From: JAWWPY01 sp033854735
Lineage (GTDB): Bacteria > Actinomycetota > Actinomycetes > Streptosporangiales > Streptosporangiaceae
Direction of reading: 5' to 3'
Length of the DNA stretch: 25,225 nt
Assembly: GCA_033854735.1 (NCBI GenBank)
Contig: JAWWPY010000112.1
Coordinates: 1-25,225, forward strand
Positions 1 through 7,045 of the stretch are shown here, one piece after another (the first letter of the stretch is position 1; every line of letters begins with the position of its first letter). The position numbers and the translations under genes are program-made. The notes below the pieces were generated by a model. The model saw only the letters and a list, made by a program, of their open reading frames with translations, did no database searches and had not been told where the DNA came from.

Positions 1-1
1 C

Positions 2-106
2 GCCCAGGTGCTCGACGCGCTCAGATACCAGCTATGGCCCTTCGGCCTCGGCGGCGCGTGGATCGTGACCGGCCACCAGGACCACGGTCCCGAGCCTGGA
101 CGGTGA
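2..106 (+). CDS. 3' end of an unrecognised gene (partial)
   Basis: An open frame enters from the left edge and ends at TGA 104-106, giving 34 residues (with LWPFGLGGAW in the middle). It is followed 41 nt later by a perfect hairpin, as expected for the end of a transcribed gene. I do not recognise the family. It would belong to the mobile element whose recombinase lies next to it. The other frames here are also open because of the GC content, so the reading frame itself is uncertain. Confidence 0.3.
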   Translation, partial: AQVLDALRYQLWPFGLGGAWIVTGHQDHGPEPGR

Positions 107-147
107 GCACCCACGGTCCAGGCGGTAAGTCCCCCGGCTGCCAGCAA

Positions 148-171
148 AGGCCGCCCGCAGAAGGGCGGCCT
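148..171 (+). terminator. Hairpin terminator after the left-edge gene
   Basis: A perfect 9-bp inverted repeat (AGGCCGCCC / GGGCGGCCT) with a 6-nt loop. There is no U-tract, which is common for actinomycete terminators. It lies between the left-edge partial gene and the recombinase gene running the other way. Confidence 0.5.
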
Positions 172-183
172 GCGCATGCGAAC

Positions 184-218
184 GCGCCCCCGGCCCGGGG
201 ACACCGGGCCGGGGGCGC
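184..218 (-). terminator. Strong hairpin terminator of the recombinase gene
   Basis: A perfect 15-bp stem (184-198 with 204-218) around a 5-nt loop. It starts 17 nt beyond the recombinase stop codon. The stem is almost pure G+C and there is no clear U-run. Together with the hairpin at 148-171 it forms a back-to-back terminator pair between convergent genes. Confidence 0.65.
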
Positions 219-235
219 ACTGCCGCGAGAGACTG

Positions 236-1693
236 TCAGGCGGCCACGGCCGGCACCTGCGCCGGGCCGAAACTCACCCGGTGCCGCACGTCCGGGCGGT
301 ATCCCCGCCCGGCGGGCTGGACGGTGACCGTGAGCAGGGCCTGCACCGCGGCGCGGCGCTGGCCCAGCGGCAGCGCCTCCCACGCGGCGGCGACATCTTC
401 CGCGCCGATCAGCGGGGCCAGCGGGGACACGTCGGTGGCCTCGGCCAGCAGCGCCTCCACCCGTTCCATCTTCGCCCGCCGCCGCGCGGTCTGGGCCAGG
501 AACTGGGCGCGGGTGATGTTGTCGTCATCGCGGTCAGCGGCGATCTCCTCCAGCCGCTGCCGGTGGGTGGCCAGCTCAGCCCGCAGCTTCGCCACATCGA
601 CGCGCCGGGACGGGGAAGCGATCAGGTCGGCGGCATCAGGGCGGGACATCTTCTCTGCCACCACCCGCGCCACCAGGTCATCCATCGGGGCGACCGGCAC
701 CGACACATGACCCTTGCCGGTCTCCTGGCACCGGTACACCGGCCGGCTCGCGTGATCCCCGGCCTTGTGGACCCGCATCACCGACCCGCACGGGCACCGG
801 TAGATCCCCGACCCCAGCCACTTCGCCGCCGGGCCGGTCGCGTGGTTGGTCCGCCGCTCCGGGTCGGTCAGCTTGGCCACCACCGACTTCCACAGATCCT
901 CCTCCAGGACCGGCTCCCACGGCGCCTTCCCCACGACGTCATCCTCGGTGTAGACCTTCCGGCCGCGCACGGCCTCGCGGTGCACCATCAGCCCCGCGTT
1001 GCGCGGGCGCAGCAGCACATCCCGCACCCCAGTCGGAGACCACTGCGTCCCGGCCGCAGTCGGCACCCCCAGGGTGCGCAGGTCGCGGGCGATGGCGCGC
1101 AGGTGAACCTTGGCCATCACCGCGTTCGCCATCCCGACGATGACCGCCGCCTCCTCCGGGATCACGGTCACCCCGTCCGCCTCGAACCCATACGGGCGCC
1201 GGCCGCCGCCGAACCTGCCCTGCCGTGCCTGGCGCTCGCGGGCGACGGCGACCCGCTCGGCGCGGTGCTCGGACTCATACCGGGCGATCGTGCACAGGTT
1301 CCGCGCCACCATCCGCCCGATCGGGGTGTTCAGGTCGATCATCCCCGCCGTCACGGTCTCGGTGGTGACCTCGCGCGGCTCCACCACGTTGATGTAATCC
1401 TCAAGCTCGGCGTTGGAGCGGTGCAGCCGGTCAGTGTGCCAGCACAGCAGCACATCCACGCCGCCCGCACGCAGGAACTCCAGCATCTTCAGGTACTGCG
1501 GCCTCGGCTTCCCCGAATACGCCGACACGTCGTTGTCGCAGAACACCGCCACCACCAGGTAACCCAGCCGCGCGGCCAGCTCGCGGCACTGGTCCTCCTG
1601 GTCCTGCACACCCAGGCCCTCATCCAGGCTGCCCCGGCGCTTGTCCCGGCTGATGCGGACGTAGATCGCGGCCCGCCTGACCAGCTTGCTCAT
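236..1693 (-). CDS. Serine recombinase / integrase of a mobile element
   Basis: Site-specific recombinase of the large serine family, about 485 aa, which would catalyse integration or excision of the element. The N-terminal resolvase domain starts with YVRISRDK, giving Ser15 as the likely nucleophile, and includes the DRLHRS block around residue 105. The recombinase domain follows (GGRRPYGFE). Next come a zinc-ribbon-like segment (CPCGS ... YRC ... GKGH) and a charged coiled coil near residues 380-430, as in phage and ICE integrases. The open frame extends upstream to 2029, but that part overlaps the ABC gene and looks non-coding. Two adjacent ATGs occur at 1696 and 1693. The GGAGG box is 5 nt from the second and only 2 nt from the first, so 1693 is chosen. 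No directionality factor is visible. The gene ends at the hairpin 184-218. Confidence 0.9.
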   Translation of the reverse strand: MSKLVRRAAIYVRISRDKRRGSLDEGLGVQDQEDQCRELAARLGYLVVAVFCDNDVSAYSGKPRPQYLKMLEFLRAGGVDVLLCWHTDRLHRSNAELEDYINVVEPREVTTETVTAGMIDLNTPIGRMVARNLCTIARYESEHRAERVAVARERQARQGRFGGGRRPYGFEADGVTVIPEEAAVIVGMANAVMAKVHLRAIARDLRTLGVPTAAGTQWSPTGVRDVLLRPRNAGLMVHREAVRGRKVYTEDDVVGKAPWEPVLEEDLWKSVVAKLTDPERRTNHATGPAAKWLGSGIYRCPCGSVMRVHKAGDHASRPVYRCQETGKGHVSVPVAPMDDLVARVVAEKMSRPDAADLIASPSRRVDVAKLRAELATHRQRLEEIAADRDDDNITRAQFLAQTARRRAKMERVEALLAEATDVSPLAPLIGAEDVAAAWEALPLGQRRAAVQALLTVTVQPAGRGYRPDVRHRVSFGPAQVPAVAA

Positions 1694-1696
1694 CAT

Positions 1697-1790
1697 GCCC
1701 TCCGGTATGCCCTGGTTGCGGTCATCTATCACCAGTTTGCGGGATAGAAGTGTCAAAGTCCAGGGTTGGGCAAGACCACCACCATGCGGA
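1697..1790. other. Inferred attachment-site junction (element end inside an ABC ATPase gene)
   Basis: Right of about 1765 the sequence reads as an ABC ATPase from the GKTTT of its Walker A motif. Left of it the ATPase homology stops abruptly, the frame meets a TAG at 1745-1747, and the recombinase gene begins 70 bp further on. A recombinase start this close to a gene broken at a conserved codon is the usual arrangement at one end of a serine-integrase element. The exact crossover cannot be fixed without the other end. It probably lies within about 1757-1772. Confidence 0.5.
1722..1756 (-). promoter_or_regulatory. Possible recombinase promoter next to the att junction
   Basis: On the minus strand a perfect TTGACA -35 hexamer lies at 1756-1751. 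The sequence about 18-22 nt downstream is relatively AT-rich (GATAGATG) but has no good -10 match. The -35 box is only about 10 bp from the inferred element/chromosome junction. Confidence 0.3.
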
Positions 1791-2572
1791 TGCTGCTCGG
1801 CCTCATCCGGCCGACGGCCGGGCAGGCCTGGCTGAACGGGCGGCAGGTACCCGACCCGGCCGGGCTGGCCAGCGTTGGTGCCATGATCGAGGAGCCCGCC
1901 TCCTACCCGTGGCTGACCGGTCGGCGCAACCTGGAGGTGCTGGCGCTCTGCGGCCCGCCGCTGCCGGCCGGCAGGCACCAGGTGACCGCTGTCCTGGACC
2001 GGGTTGGGCTCGGCGCCGTCGCGGATCACAAGGTCAAGACGTACTCGCAGGGCATGCGGCAGCGACTCGGGCTGGCCGCGGCGCTACTGCGGGAGCCCAC
2101 GTTGCTGCTGCTCGACGAGCCATCCAACGGCATGGACCCGGCGGGCATCAAGGAGTTCCGGACCCTGCTCAGGTCCCTGGCCGACGAGGGCACCACCGTG
2201 TTTCTGTCCAGCCATCAGCTAGCTGAGGTCGAGCAGACATGCGACGAGATCGCCGTCCTCGACGGCGGCCGGCTGGTGGAGCAGGGCCGAGTCGCCGACC
2301 TCACCGCGGCCCGGACCCGGGTGCGGGTGATCCTGGACGCCGGCGACCAGCCCGCCGCCCGTGCGCTGCTGGACCGCTGGCCGCTGCAGGCCACCGGGCC
2401 GGACGGGCTAGTGGTGGGGACCTCCAGCGGCCGCGAGGTGAACGAGGTGCTGGGCCGTGGTGGCGTCTGGGCCCATCAGGTTCTCGTCGAGCGCCCGGCG
2501 CTCGAGGAGACGTTCCTGCAGCTGACCGAGACGACGACCGGGGAGGCACGCCGTGCGGCTGCTTCGCGCTGA
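1766..2572 (+). pseudogene. 5'-truncated ABC transporter ATPase
   Basis: ATP-binding subunit of an ABC-2 type exporter, lacking its first ~40 residues. The frame closes upstream at TAG 1745. What remains starts with GKTTTMRMLLG, so the glycine-rich first half of the P-loop (usually GPNGAGKTT) and the preceding A-loop strand are gone. Everything downstream is intact: Q-loop region (MIEEP), signature YSQGMRQR, Walker B LLLLDEPSNGMDP, H-loop SSHQ, and a C-terminal extension. A TTG at 1766 could serve as a start, but a product lacking half the P-loop should not bind ATP normally. The 3' end overlaps the permease gene by 20 bp, showing an original operon. The missing 5' part should lie at the far end of the mobile element, outside the window. 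Confidence 0.8.
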
Positions 2573-3494
2573 ACTGAGCAAGCTCAGCAGGCCCCTGACC
2601 TGGAGCGTGGCCGGTGCTGCGGCGCTGTTCTGCGTACTGCTGGCCATCGGTGGCACCGCCAACGCCACGAATGACGCGAGGAGCCGGGTCGGCCCGGTGG
2701 CGTCCTGCCCGGAGCTGGGCATTCCGGCCGGGCCGGCGTGCACGCGGGCCCGGGCGGCGCAGCAGAACCGGATCAGAGTGATCGACGCGGGCCCGGTCAG
2801 CGTCGCCGCCCAGCTGAACCCGGTGGCTGCCGGGGCTGAGGCAGCTGGCCTGATGGCTTCCCTGCCCGGGGCATTGGCGCTGGCGCTGCTCGCGGGGGGG
2901 CATCTCGGGGGAGAGTGGTCCGGCCGGACCATGAAGAACCTGCTCACCCAGCACGGCAGCCGGTGGCAGGTGCTCGCCGCCAAGCTGGTCAGCCTGTGGC
3001 TGGCCGGGGTGGCGCTGGTGGCCGCCTGCTGGGCTGCCCTCGCCGTGGCCGGCCCGGTCGTCAGCCACTTGGACCACCTGCCCGATCCCCACCAGTCCCT
3101 GCGCGGCGCGCTCACCCTGGCCAGCTCACAGGCGGCACGATCGTTGCTGGTGCTGGCGGTGTTCGCCGCGATCGGCCTGCTCGCCGCCGTGGCGACCCGG
3201 AACACCATCGGCACGATGGCGACCACGGCCGCCGCGTTCGTGGCGATGCTGGTCGCCGCCTCGCTGCCGGGCATCGGCAGCTGGACTCCGGCCACCTGGG
3301 TGCAGGGCTGGATGGGCTTCCCGGCCGGCCTGGCTTCCATCACGGCGCTGCCGACCAACTTCTGGTCCCGGTTCATCAACGCGGGCGGCTCGCCGCCGAG
3401 CCACCTGCTCGGCCTGACCGGCCTCTGCGCGCTGCTGCTGGCCTGCGCGGCCGGAGCCGCGCTGGCCTTCCAGCGCGCGGACGTCAGCGGATGA
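2553..3494 (+). CDS. ABC-2 type transporter permease
   Basis: Membrane subunit of the exporter whose ATPase precedes it, 313 aa. The GTG start overlaps the end of the ATPase gene. A short basic N-terminus (RLLRAELSKL) precedes the first helix. About six hydrophobic segments are visible, near residues 14-35, 90-112, 142-168, 190-212, 220-240 and 286-308, with a large extracytoplasmic loop after the first. This is the layout of ABC-2 permeases that export peptides or drugs. The gene looks intact, but with its ATPase broken it would need another ATPase to act. The substrate is unknown. The linked kinase/regulator pair is typical of modules that sense and expel antimicrobial compounds. Confidence 0.8.
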   Translation: MRLLRAELSKLSRPLTWSVAGAAALFCVLLAIGGTANATNDARSRVGPVASCPELGIPAGPACTRARAAQQNRIRVIDAGPVSVAAQLNPVAAGAEAAGLMASLPGALALALLAGGHLGGEWSGRTMKNLLTQHGSRWQVLAAKLVSLWLAGVALVAACWAALAVAGPVVSHLDHLPDPHQSLRGALTLASSQAARSLLVLAVFAAIGLLAAVATRNTIGTMATTAAAFVAMLVAASLPGIGSWTPATWVQGWMGFPAGLASITALPTNFWSRFINAGGSPPSHLLGLTGLCALLLACAAGAALAFQRADVSG

Positions 3495-3525
3495 CGCCCC
3501 GGTGACCTGGCCGTACAGTCGGATC
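3491..3525 (+). promoter_or_regulatory. Probable leaderless promoter of the histidine kinase gene
   Basis: ATGACG (3491-3496), a 17-nt spacer and TACAGT (3514-3519) place the transcription start at about the ATG at 3526. No Shine-Dalgarno sequence precedes that ATG. The -35 box overlaps the permease stop codon. Both hexamers match the consensus at four of six positions. Confidence 0.4.
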
Positions 3526-4848
3526 ATGCGGCTGCCGAGGTGGAGTGAGCGGGCGGTACCGCGCCGGGTTGACCTGCTCATCGCGGCCGGCCTGCTGGTC
3601 TGGGGGCTGCCGGACGTGCCGTGGTGGTGGGAGCCACCGGGCCACGCCGGATCAGCCCTCAACGTCCTCGGCAGCCTCGCGCTGACATTCGCCATGTCGG
3701 TTCCGTTCTGCTGGCGCCGCTCCTTCCCGCTTCCGGTGCTCGCGGCGGCGGCCGGGGTACTCGCGATCCGGGGCGCCATAGGCCGCGACGAAATCTCCGC
3801 TTTCGCCGCTGTGCTCGTCGGCGCATACGGGCTGGGCGCCTACGGGAGCACCACGCGGCGCTACGCCCGGTGGCTCGGCTGGCTTTCGCTGATCGTCGCC
3901 GTCGGCCTGGTGAGCACGCATTACCACGATGACCGCCTGTCCGCGGTGCCGTCCGCGCTGCTCGGCGCGGCCTTCGTGCTGGGTGACGCGGCCAGCGCCC
4001 GGCGCAGCGAAACCCGGGCCAGGCGCGGCGAGAGCGCCGCCGCCGTGGAGGCGGCGCACCAGGCCGAACGCACTCGCATTGCCCGCGAGTTGCACGATGT
4101 GGTGGCCCACCAGCTCTCGGCGATCGCCGTCCAGGCGGGCGCGGCCCGGCTGGCCGACGCCGCCCAGCGAGCCAGCGGGCCAGCCGCACAGCCGGCCAGC
4201 AGCGCTGCGGTTCAGCAGAACCCGGCGGAGGTGCTGAGGGCCATCGAGCAGCTCTCCAGGGAAGCACTGACTGAGCTCAATCACCTGCTCGGCGCCCTTC
4301 GGCGCGAACCGGAGGCTGATCCGGACCGCCGCCCGACCCCTACCCTCGGCGACCTCGACGCGCTGCTGGATACGAGCACCGCGGCCGACCCGCCGGTGAA
4401 TCTCGTGATCGAGGGCCCGGCGCATCCGCTCTCCCCCGGCGTCGAACTGTCCGCGTACCGGATCATCCAGGAAGCCCTGGCCAACGCAGCCAGGCACGCG
4501 CCCGCCGCGCTAGTGAACGTGACGCTGCGCTACGGGCCCGGCGCACTCGGCATCGAGGTGACCAACGGCCCTTCCCCGCGGGCTCCCCGGCCCGCCGGGC
4601 GGCCGGCGGCCATACCAGGCGGCCGGGGGATCCGGGGCATGCGGGAGCGCGCCGAACTGTACGGCGGCCACCTCGACGCCAGCGCCGGGGCCGACGGCGG
4701 TTTCACCGTCACCGGGGTGATTCCGTATGACGGCTCAGCACCCAGCGCCTCAGCAGACGGCTCAGCACCAGACGGCACGGCACCAGACGGCACGGCACCA
4801 GAGGATCGAGCCTCCCGCGCGGTCATTCCGGCGAGCGGTTCCCGGTGA
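3526..4848 (+). CDS. Two-component sensor histidine kinase (NarL/DesK-like class)
   Basis: Membrane sensor kinase of about 440 aa that should phosphorylate the response regulator encoded next. About six hydrophobic segments fill residues 10-150. The HisKA_3 dimerisation helix follows (RIARELHDVVAHQ, phospho-acceptor His190). The HATPase domain has an N-box (QEALANAARHAP) and a G-box (GGRGIRGMRERAEL). The C-terminus ends in a low-complexity tail of repeated DGTAP/DGSAP units, which is unusual and dispensable-looking. The start could also be GTG 3502, but ATG 3526 fits the -10 element just upstream. The stop overlaps the next start (GTGA). The context suggests control of the adjacent exporter genes. 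Confidence 0.88.
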   Translation: MRLPRWSERAVPRRVDLLIAAGLLVWGLPDVPWWWEPPGHAGSALNVLGSLALTFAMSVPFCWRRSFPLPVLAAAAGVLAIRGAIGRDEISAFAAVLVGAYGLGAYGSTTRRYARWLGWLSLIVAVGLVSTHYHDDRLSAVPSALLGAAFVLGDAASARRSETRARRGESAAAVEAAHQAERTRIARELHDVVAHQLSAIAVQAGAARLADAAQRASGPAAQPASSAAVQQNPAEVLRAIEQLSREALTELNHLLGALRREPEADPDRRPTPTLGDLDALLDTSTAADPPVNLVIEGPAHPLSPGVELSAYRIIQEALANAARHAPAALVNVTLRYGPGALGIEVTNGPSPRAPRPAGRPAAIPGGRGIRGMRERAELYGGHLDASAGADGGFTVTGVIPYDGSAPSASADGSAPDGTAPDGTAPEDRASRAVIPASGSR

Positions 4849-5567
4849 CCGGGGACCGCGAGATCCGGGTGCTGGTCGCCGACGACCAGGCCCTGGTCCG
4901 GGCGGGCCTGGCCACGCTGCTGGACAGCCAGCCCGGCCTGTCGGTCGTCGGCCAGGCCGGCAATGGCCAGGAAGCAGTGCTGCTGGCCCGGGAGCTGAAA
5001 CCAGACGTGGTGCTGATGGACATCCGGATGCCGGTGCTGGACGGGCTGGCGGCCACCGGCCGCATTGTCCGCGAGCAGGCCAGCGGCGCAGCCTCTGACC
5101 GCCCGGTGCGGGTCGTCGTGCTCACCACCTACGACCTCGACGAGTACGTCTACGACGCGTTGCGGGCCGGCGCCTGCGGCTTCCTGCTCAAGCACGCCCC
5201 GCCCGAGGAACTGCTGCTCGGCGTCCGCGCCGCGGCCGACGGCGGGGCGCTGCTGTCCCCCGCGGTGACCAGCCGGCTGCTCCGGGAATTCACCGCCCGG
5301 CGCCCGGCCGCGGCCCGGGAACCGGCTGGGCTGGCCAGGCTCACGCCCCGCGAACGTGAGGTGCTGGACCTGGTCGTCCAGGGCCGTTCCAACGCGGAGA
5401 TAGCGCGCGAACTCGTGATAGCGCAGACCACCGTTAAGACGCACCTCGGTCATGTGCTGGACAAACTCGGCCTGCGCGACCGGGTGCACGCAGTGGTGTA
5501 CGGCTACGAGTACGGGCTGATCACCCCCGGCGGCGCCGCAGGCGCCGACGGCCAAGTTCTCACATGA
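4845..5567 (+). CDS. LuxR/NarL-family response regulator
   Basis: DNA-binding response regulator of 240 aa, partner of the preceding kinase (4-bp GTGA overlap). The receiver domain occupies residues 7-125 with acidic Asp13/Asp14, phospho-acceptor Asp59 (VLMDIRMP) and the conserved Lys in FLLKHAPP. A short Arg/Ala linker leads to a LuxR-type helix-turn-helix (LTPREREVLDLV ... SNAEIARELVIAQTTVKTH) near residues 165-215. It probably activates transporter genes in this neighbourhood, though no operator could be identified. Confidence 0.92.
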   Translation: MTGDREIRVLVADDQALVRAGLATLLDSQPGLSVVGQAGNGQEAVLLARELKPDVVLMDIRMPVLDGLAATGRIVREQASGAASDRPVRVVVLTTYDLDEYVYDALRAGACGFLLKHAPPEELLLGVRAAADGGALLSPAVTSRLLREFTARRPAAAREPAGLARLTPREREVLDLVVQGRSNAEIARELVIAQTTVKTHLGHVLDKLGLRDRVHAVVYGYEYGLITPGGAAGADGQVLT

Positions 5568-5577
5568 TTCTTACCAT

Positions 5578-5598
5578 CGCAGCTTGCTGAGGGCTGCG
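5578..5598 (+). terminator. Possible terminator after the response regulator
   Basis: A 6-bp stem (CGCAGC / GCTGCG) with a 9-nt loop starts 10 nt after the response-regulator stop. It is short and has no U-run, so the call is weak. Confidence 0.3.
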
Positions 5599-5856
5599 AG
5601 CTCATCAGGCCTGTTACATATCACCAGCCGGATCCTTCGCGCCCGGACGGCTGAGCCAACCGCGACCGCCGCCCGGCCACCGTCTACGGAGGCGACCAGG
5701 ATGGCCCATCAGGCACACCCAGCGGGGCAGGTCGGGCGGCTCTGCGAGATCACGAGTACCGACCGACCTCGCGCTCCGCGTTGCAGCGTGGCTCCCACGA
5801 GCGGCAGGACAGGCCCCGCCCGGCGGGTTACCCCGGGTCGATGGCCTCGTCCTGCT

Positions 5857-5940
5857 GGAAGCGGGACCGGTGCGCCGTCCGCAGGCCATGGCACCCCCCC
5901 TGCCTGGTTCAGCGGGACAGCCGCACCGGTCCCGCCTTCC
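5857..5940 (+). repeat. Long inverted repeat in the leader of the ATP-binding protein gene
   Basis: A perfect 14-bp arm (5861-5874, GCGGGACCGGTGCG) pairs with 5922-5935. It extends by four more pairs after a one-base bulge (GGAA 5857-5860 with TTCC 5937-5940). The 47-nt interior contains a smaller GCAGG/CCTGC hairpin (5881-5885 with 5899-5903). The structure ends 21 nt before the start codon at 5962, just ahead of its AGGA ribosome site. It could be a structured 5' leader, an attenuator, a terminator for upstream transcription, or a relic of a small inverted-repeat element. Confidence 0.6.
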
Positions 5941-5961
5941 CCACCAGAGCTAGGACATGGC

Positions 5962-6399
5962 ATGGCGGAAGACTGGCCACTGCAGAGCTTTCTCGAACTC
6001 GGCGCGCTGCCCGGCGCGGTGCCCTGTGCCCGGCTGCATACCCGGCACGTGCTGTGGGAGTGGGGGCTGACCGCGCTGCAAGACGACACGGAACTGCTCG
6101 TTTCTGAGCTGGTGACGAACGCGGTGCACGCGTCCCAGTCCCTGGAGTGGATGTTCCCGGTGCGGATGCGCCTGCTGTCGGACCGGGCGCAGGTCGCGAT
6201 CGTTGTGTGGGACGCAAATCCGCGGCCGCCCGTGCGCGCCAACGCCGGCGCAGATGACGAGACCGGCCGCGGGCTGATCCTGGTCGACGCGATCAGCGAG
6301 CGGTGGGACTGGAACGCCACGCCAGACACGGGCGGGAAGGTCGTCTGGTGCGTGGTGACGGCGTTATGGCGTAGCCCCCGCCCGGCCGCGGCGGCCTGA
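5962..6399 (+). CDS. Single-domain ATP-binding protein (anti-sigma/HATPase family)
   Basis: A 145-aa protein of the SpoIIAB/RsbW-like GHKL ATPase class that is abundant in actinomycetes. Members act as anti-sigma factors or small serine kinases. The N-box reads ELLVSELVTNAVHAS (about residues 46-60) with the Mg/ATP-binding Asn. A WDANP block supplies the usual Asp, and the G-box region reads GRGLILVDAISE near residue 100. ATG 5962 is chosen because AGGA lies 6 nt upstream and domain homology starts soon after. No DUF397 or XRE partner gene is adjacent, so the regulated partner is unknown. A long stem-loop precedes the gene. Confidence 0.8.
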   Translation: MAEDWPLQSFLELGALPGAVPCARLHTRHVLWEWGLTALQDDTELLVSELVTNAVHASQSLEWMFPVRMRLLSDRAQVAIVVWDANPRPPVRANAGADDETGRGLILVDAISERWDWNATPDTGGKVVWCVVTALWRSPRPAAAA

Positions 6400-6401
6400 T
6401 G

Positions 6402-6454
6402 ATCTGCCCCTGACCCGCCTGGTGTTGCCGGGCGAATAAAGAGACGGGGCAGAT
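6402..6454. promoter_or_regulatory. Separated inverted repeat upstream of the MarR gene
   Basis: ATCTGCCCC (6402-6410) and GGGGCAGAT (6446-6454) are perfect 9-bp inverted copies 35 bp apart. They start just after the stop of the ATP-binding protein gene and end just before the probable -10 of the MarR gene. They could form a terminator stem for the upstream gene or be paired half-sites for a regulator. Confidence 0.45.
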
Positions 6455-6457
6455 TGT

Positions 6458-6476
6458 TAGACTCATGAACTATGAG
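6458..6476 (+). promoter_or_regulatory. Probable -10 and operator-like palindrome at the MarR start
   Basis: TAGACT (6458-6463) lies 8 nt before the ATG at 6472 and no Shine-Dalgarno is present, consistent with a leaderless transcript. CTCAT-N5-ATGAG (6462-6476) straddles the start codon. MarR proteins commonly bind such palindromes in their own promoters, so autorepression is a reasonable inference. No good -35 was seen. Confidence 0.4.
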
Positions 6477-6960
6477 CATCGCGCACCAGGAAGCAGGCGA
6501 GGCGGACACCGGGGACCTGTCCCTGGTGGTCCTGGCCATCATGCGGCTCTCGCGCGCGCTTGAACACGCGGAAACGGGGCTCACGGCACCGCAGTACCGC
6601 ATCCTCAAGCTGGCCGGGGCGGGCGGAGAACGCTCGACGCGGCTCGCACAGCGGCTCGCGGTCGCGAAGCCGACGCTCACGTCCGTGGCCGATGGCCTGG
6701 TGTCCGCGGGATACGCGATCCGCGAGGCTGAGCCCGGCGACCGGCGTGTCGTCCGGCTCTCACTGACCGCGGCGGGACGCGCGGCACTCGAACGCGCCGA
6801 CGCCGTGTATGCCGCGTGGCTCGGCCCGGTGCTTGAGCAGACCGGAGATCCAGCCACGGTGCTGCGGGCGCTGGACCTGCTGGACGCCGCGCTGACCAGG
6901 GAGCGCCAGGCCCGGCACGAGACGGGGATGGGAAGGAAGAACAACGAACACGCGCACTGA
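6472..6960 (+). CDS. MarR-family transcriptional regulator
   Basis: A 162-aa winged-helix regulator. The fold is visible as the TAPQYRILKL helix, the recognition region (STRLAQRLAVAKPTLTSVADGL, approximately residues 62-83) and the wing (PGDRRVVRLSLTAAG). MarR proteins usually repress a neighbouring efflux gene until a ligand binds. Here the downstream gene is a large ABC exporter that begins 85 nt after, or overlapping, the MarR stop, so the two are probably one operon. A GGAAGGA ribosome-binding box lies within the last codons of this gene (6931-6937) and would serve the exporter. Confidence 0.9.
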   Translation: MSIAHQEAGEADTGDLSLVVLAIMRLSRALEHAETGLTAPQYRILKLAGAGGERSTRLAQRLAVAKPTLTSVADGLVSAGYAIREAEPGDRRVVRLSLTAAGRAALERADAVYAAWLGPVLEQTGDPATVLRALDLLDAALTRERQARHETGMGRKNNEHAH

Positions 6961-7045
6961 CAACACCATCCGCACGGGGAATTCAGGGAAGGACGTCAAC
7001 GCCGGGGAGCTGCCCCGGGCCGATCCGCCGCAGCAGCAGGGCTGG

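Larger units (their letters stand above)
5568..5961 (+). other. 394-bp gap with a structured leader
   Basis: No convincing gene is present. An open frame from 5584 runs into the ATP-binding protein gene, but its translation is low-complexity Ala/Pro/Arg/Thr with no domain, and it lacks a good ribosome site. The gap holds the weak hairpin at 5578-5598, a C-run near 5893-5900, and the long inverted repeat at 5857-5940. Confidence 0.5.

Noticed and set aside
176..1747. 523-aa open frame on the plus strand opposite the recombinase
   Set aside because: It has no recognisable domain and a His/Arg/Pro-rich composition typical of antisense frames in GC-rich DNA. The minus strand encodes a clear serine recombinase.
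1694..2029. N-terminal extension of the recombinase frame
   Set aside because: It overlaps the ABC ATPase coding strand, has no domain similarity, and the GGAGG box fixes the start near 1693.
3502..3525. GTG 3502 as histidine kinase start
   Set aside because: It lacks a ribosome site and lies within the probable promoter. ATG 3526 fits a leaderless start, though 3502 is not fully excluded.
5584..5961. Upstream extension of the ATP-binding protein frame
   Set aside because: Low-complexity translation with no domain. The inverted repeat at 5857-5940 and the AGGA box support a start at 5962.
5709..6944. 411-aa minus-strand open frame
   Set aside because: Ser/Arg/Ala-rich antisense shadow of the ATP-binding protein and MarR genes.
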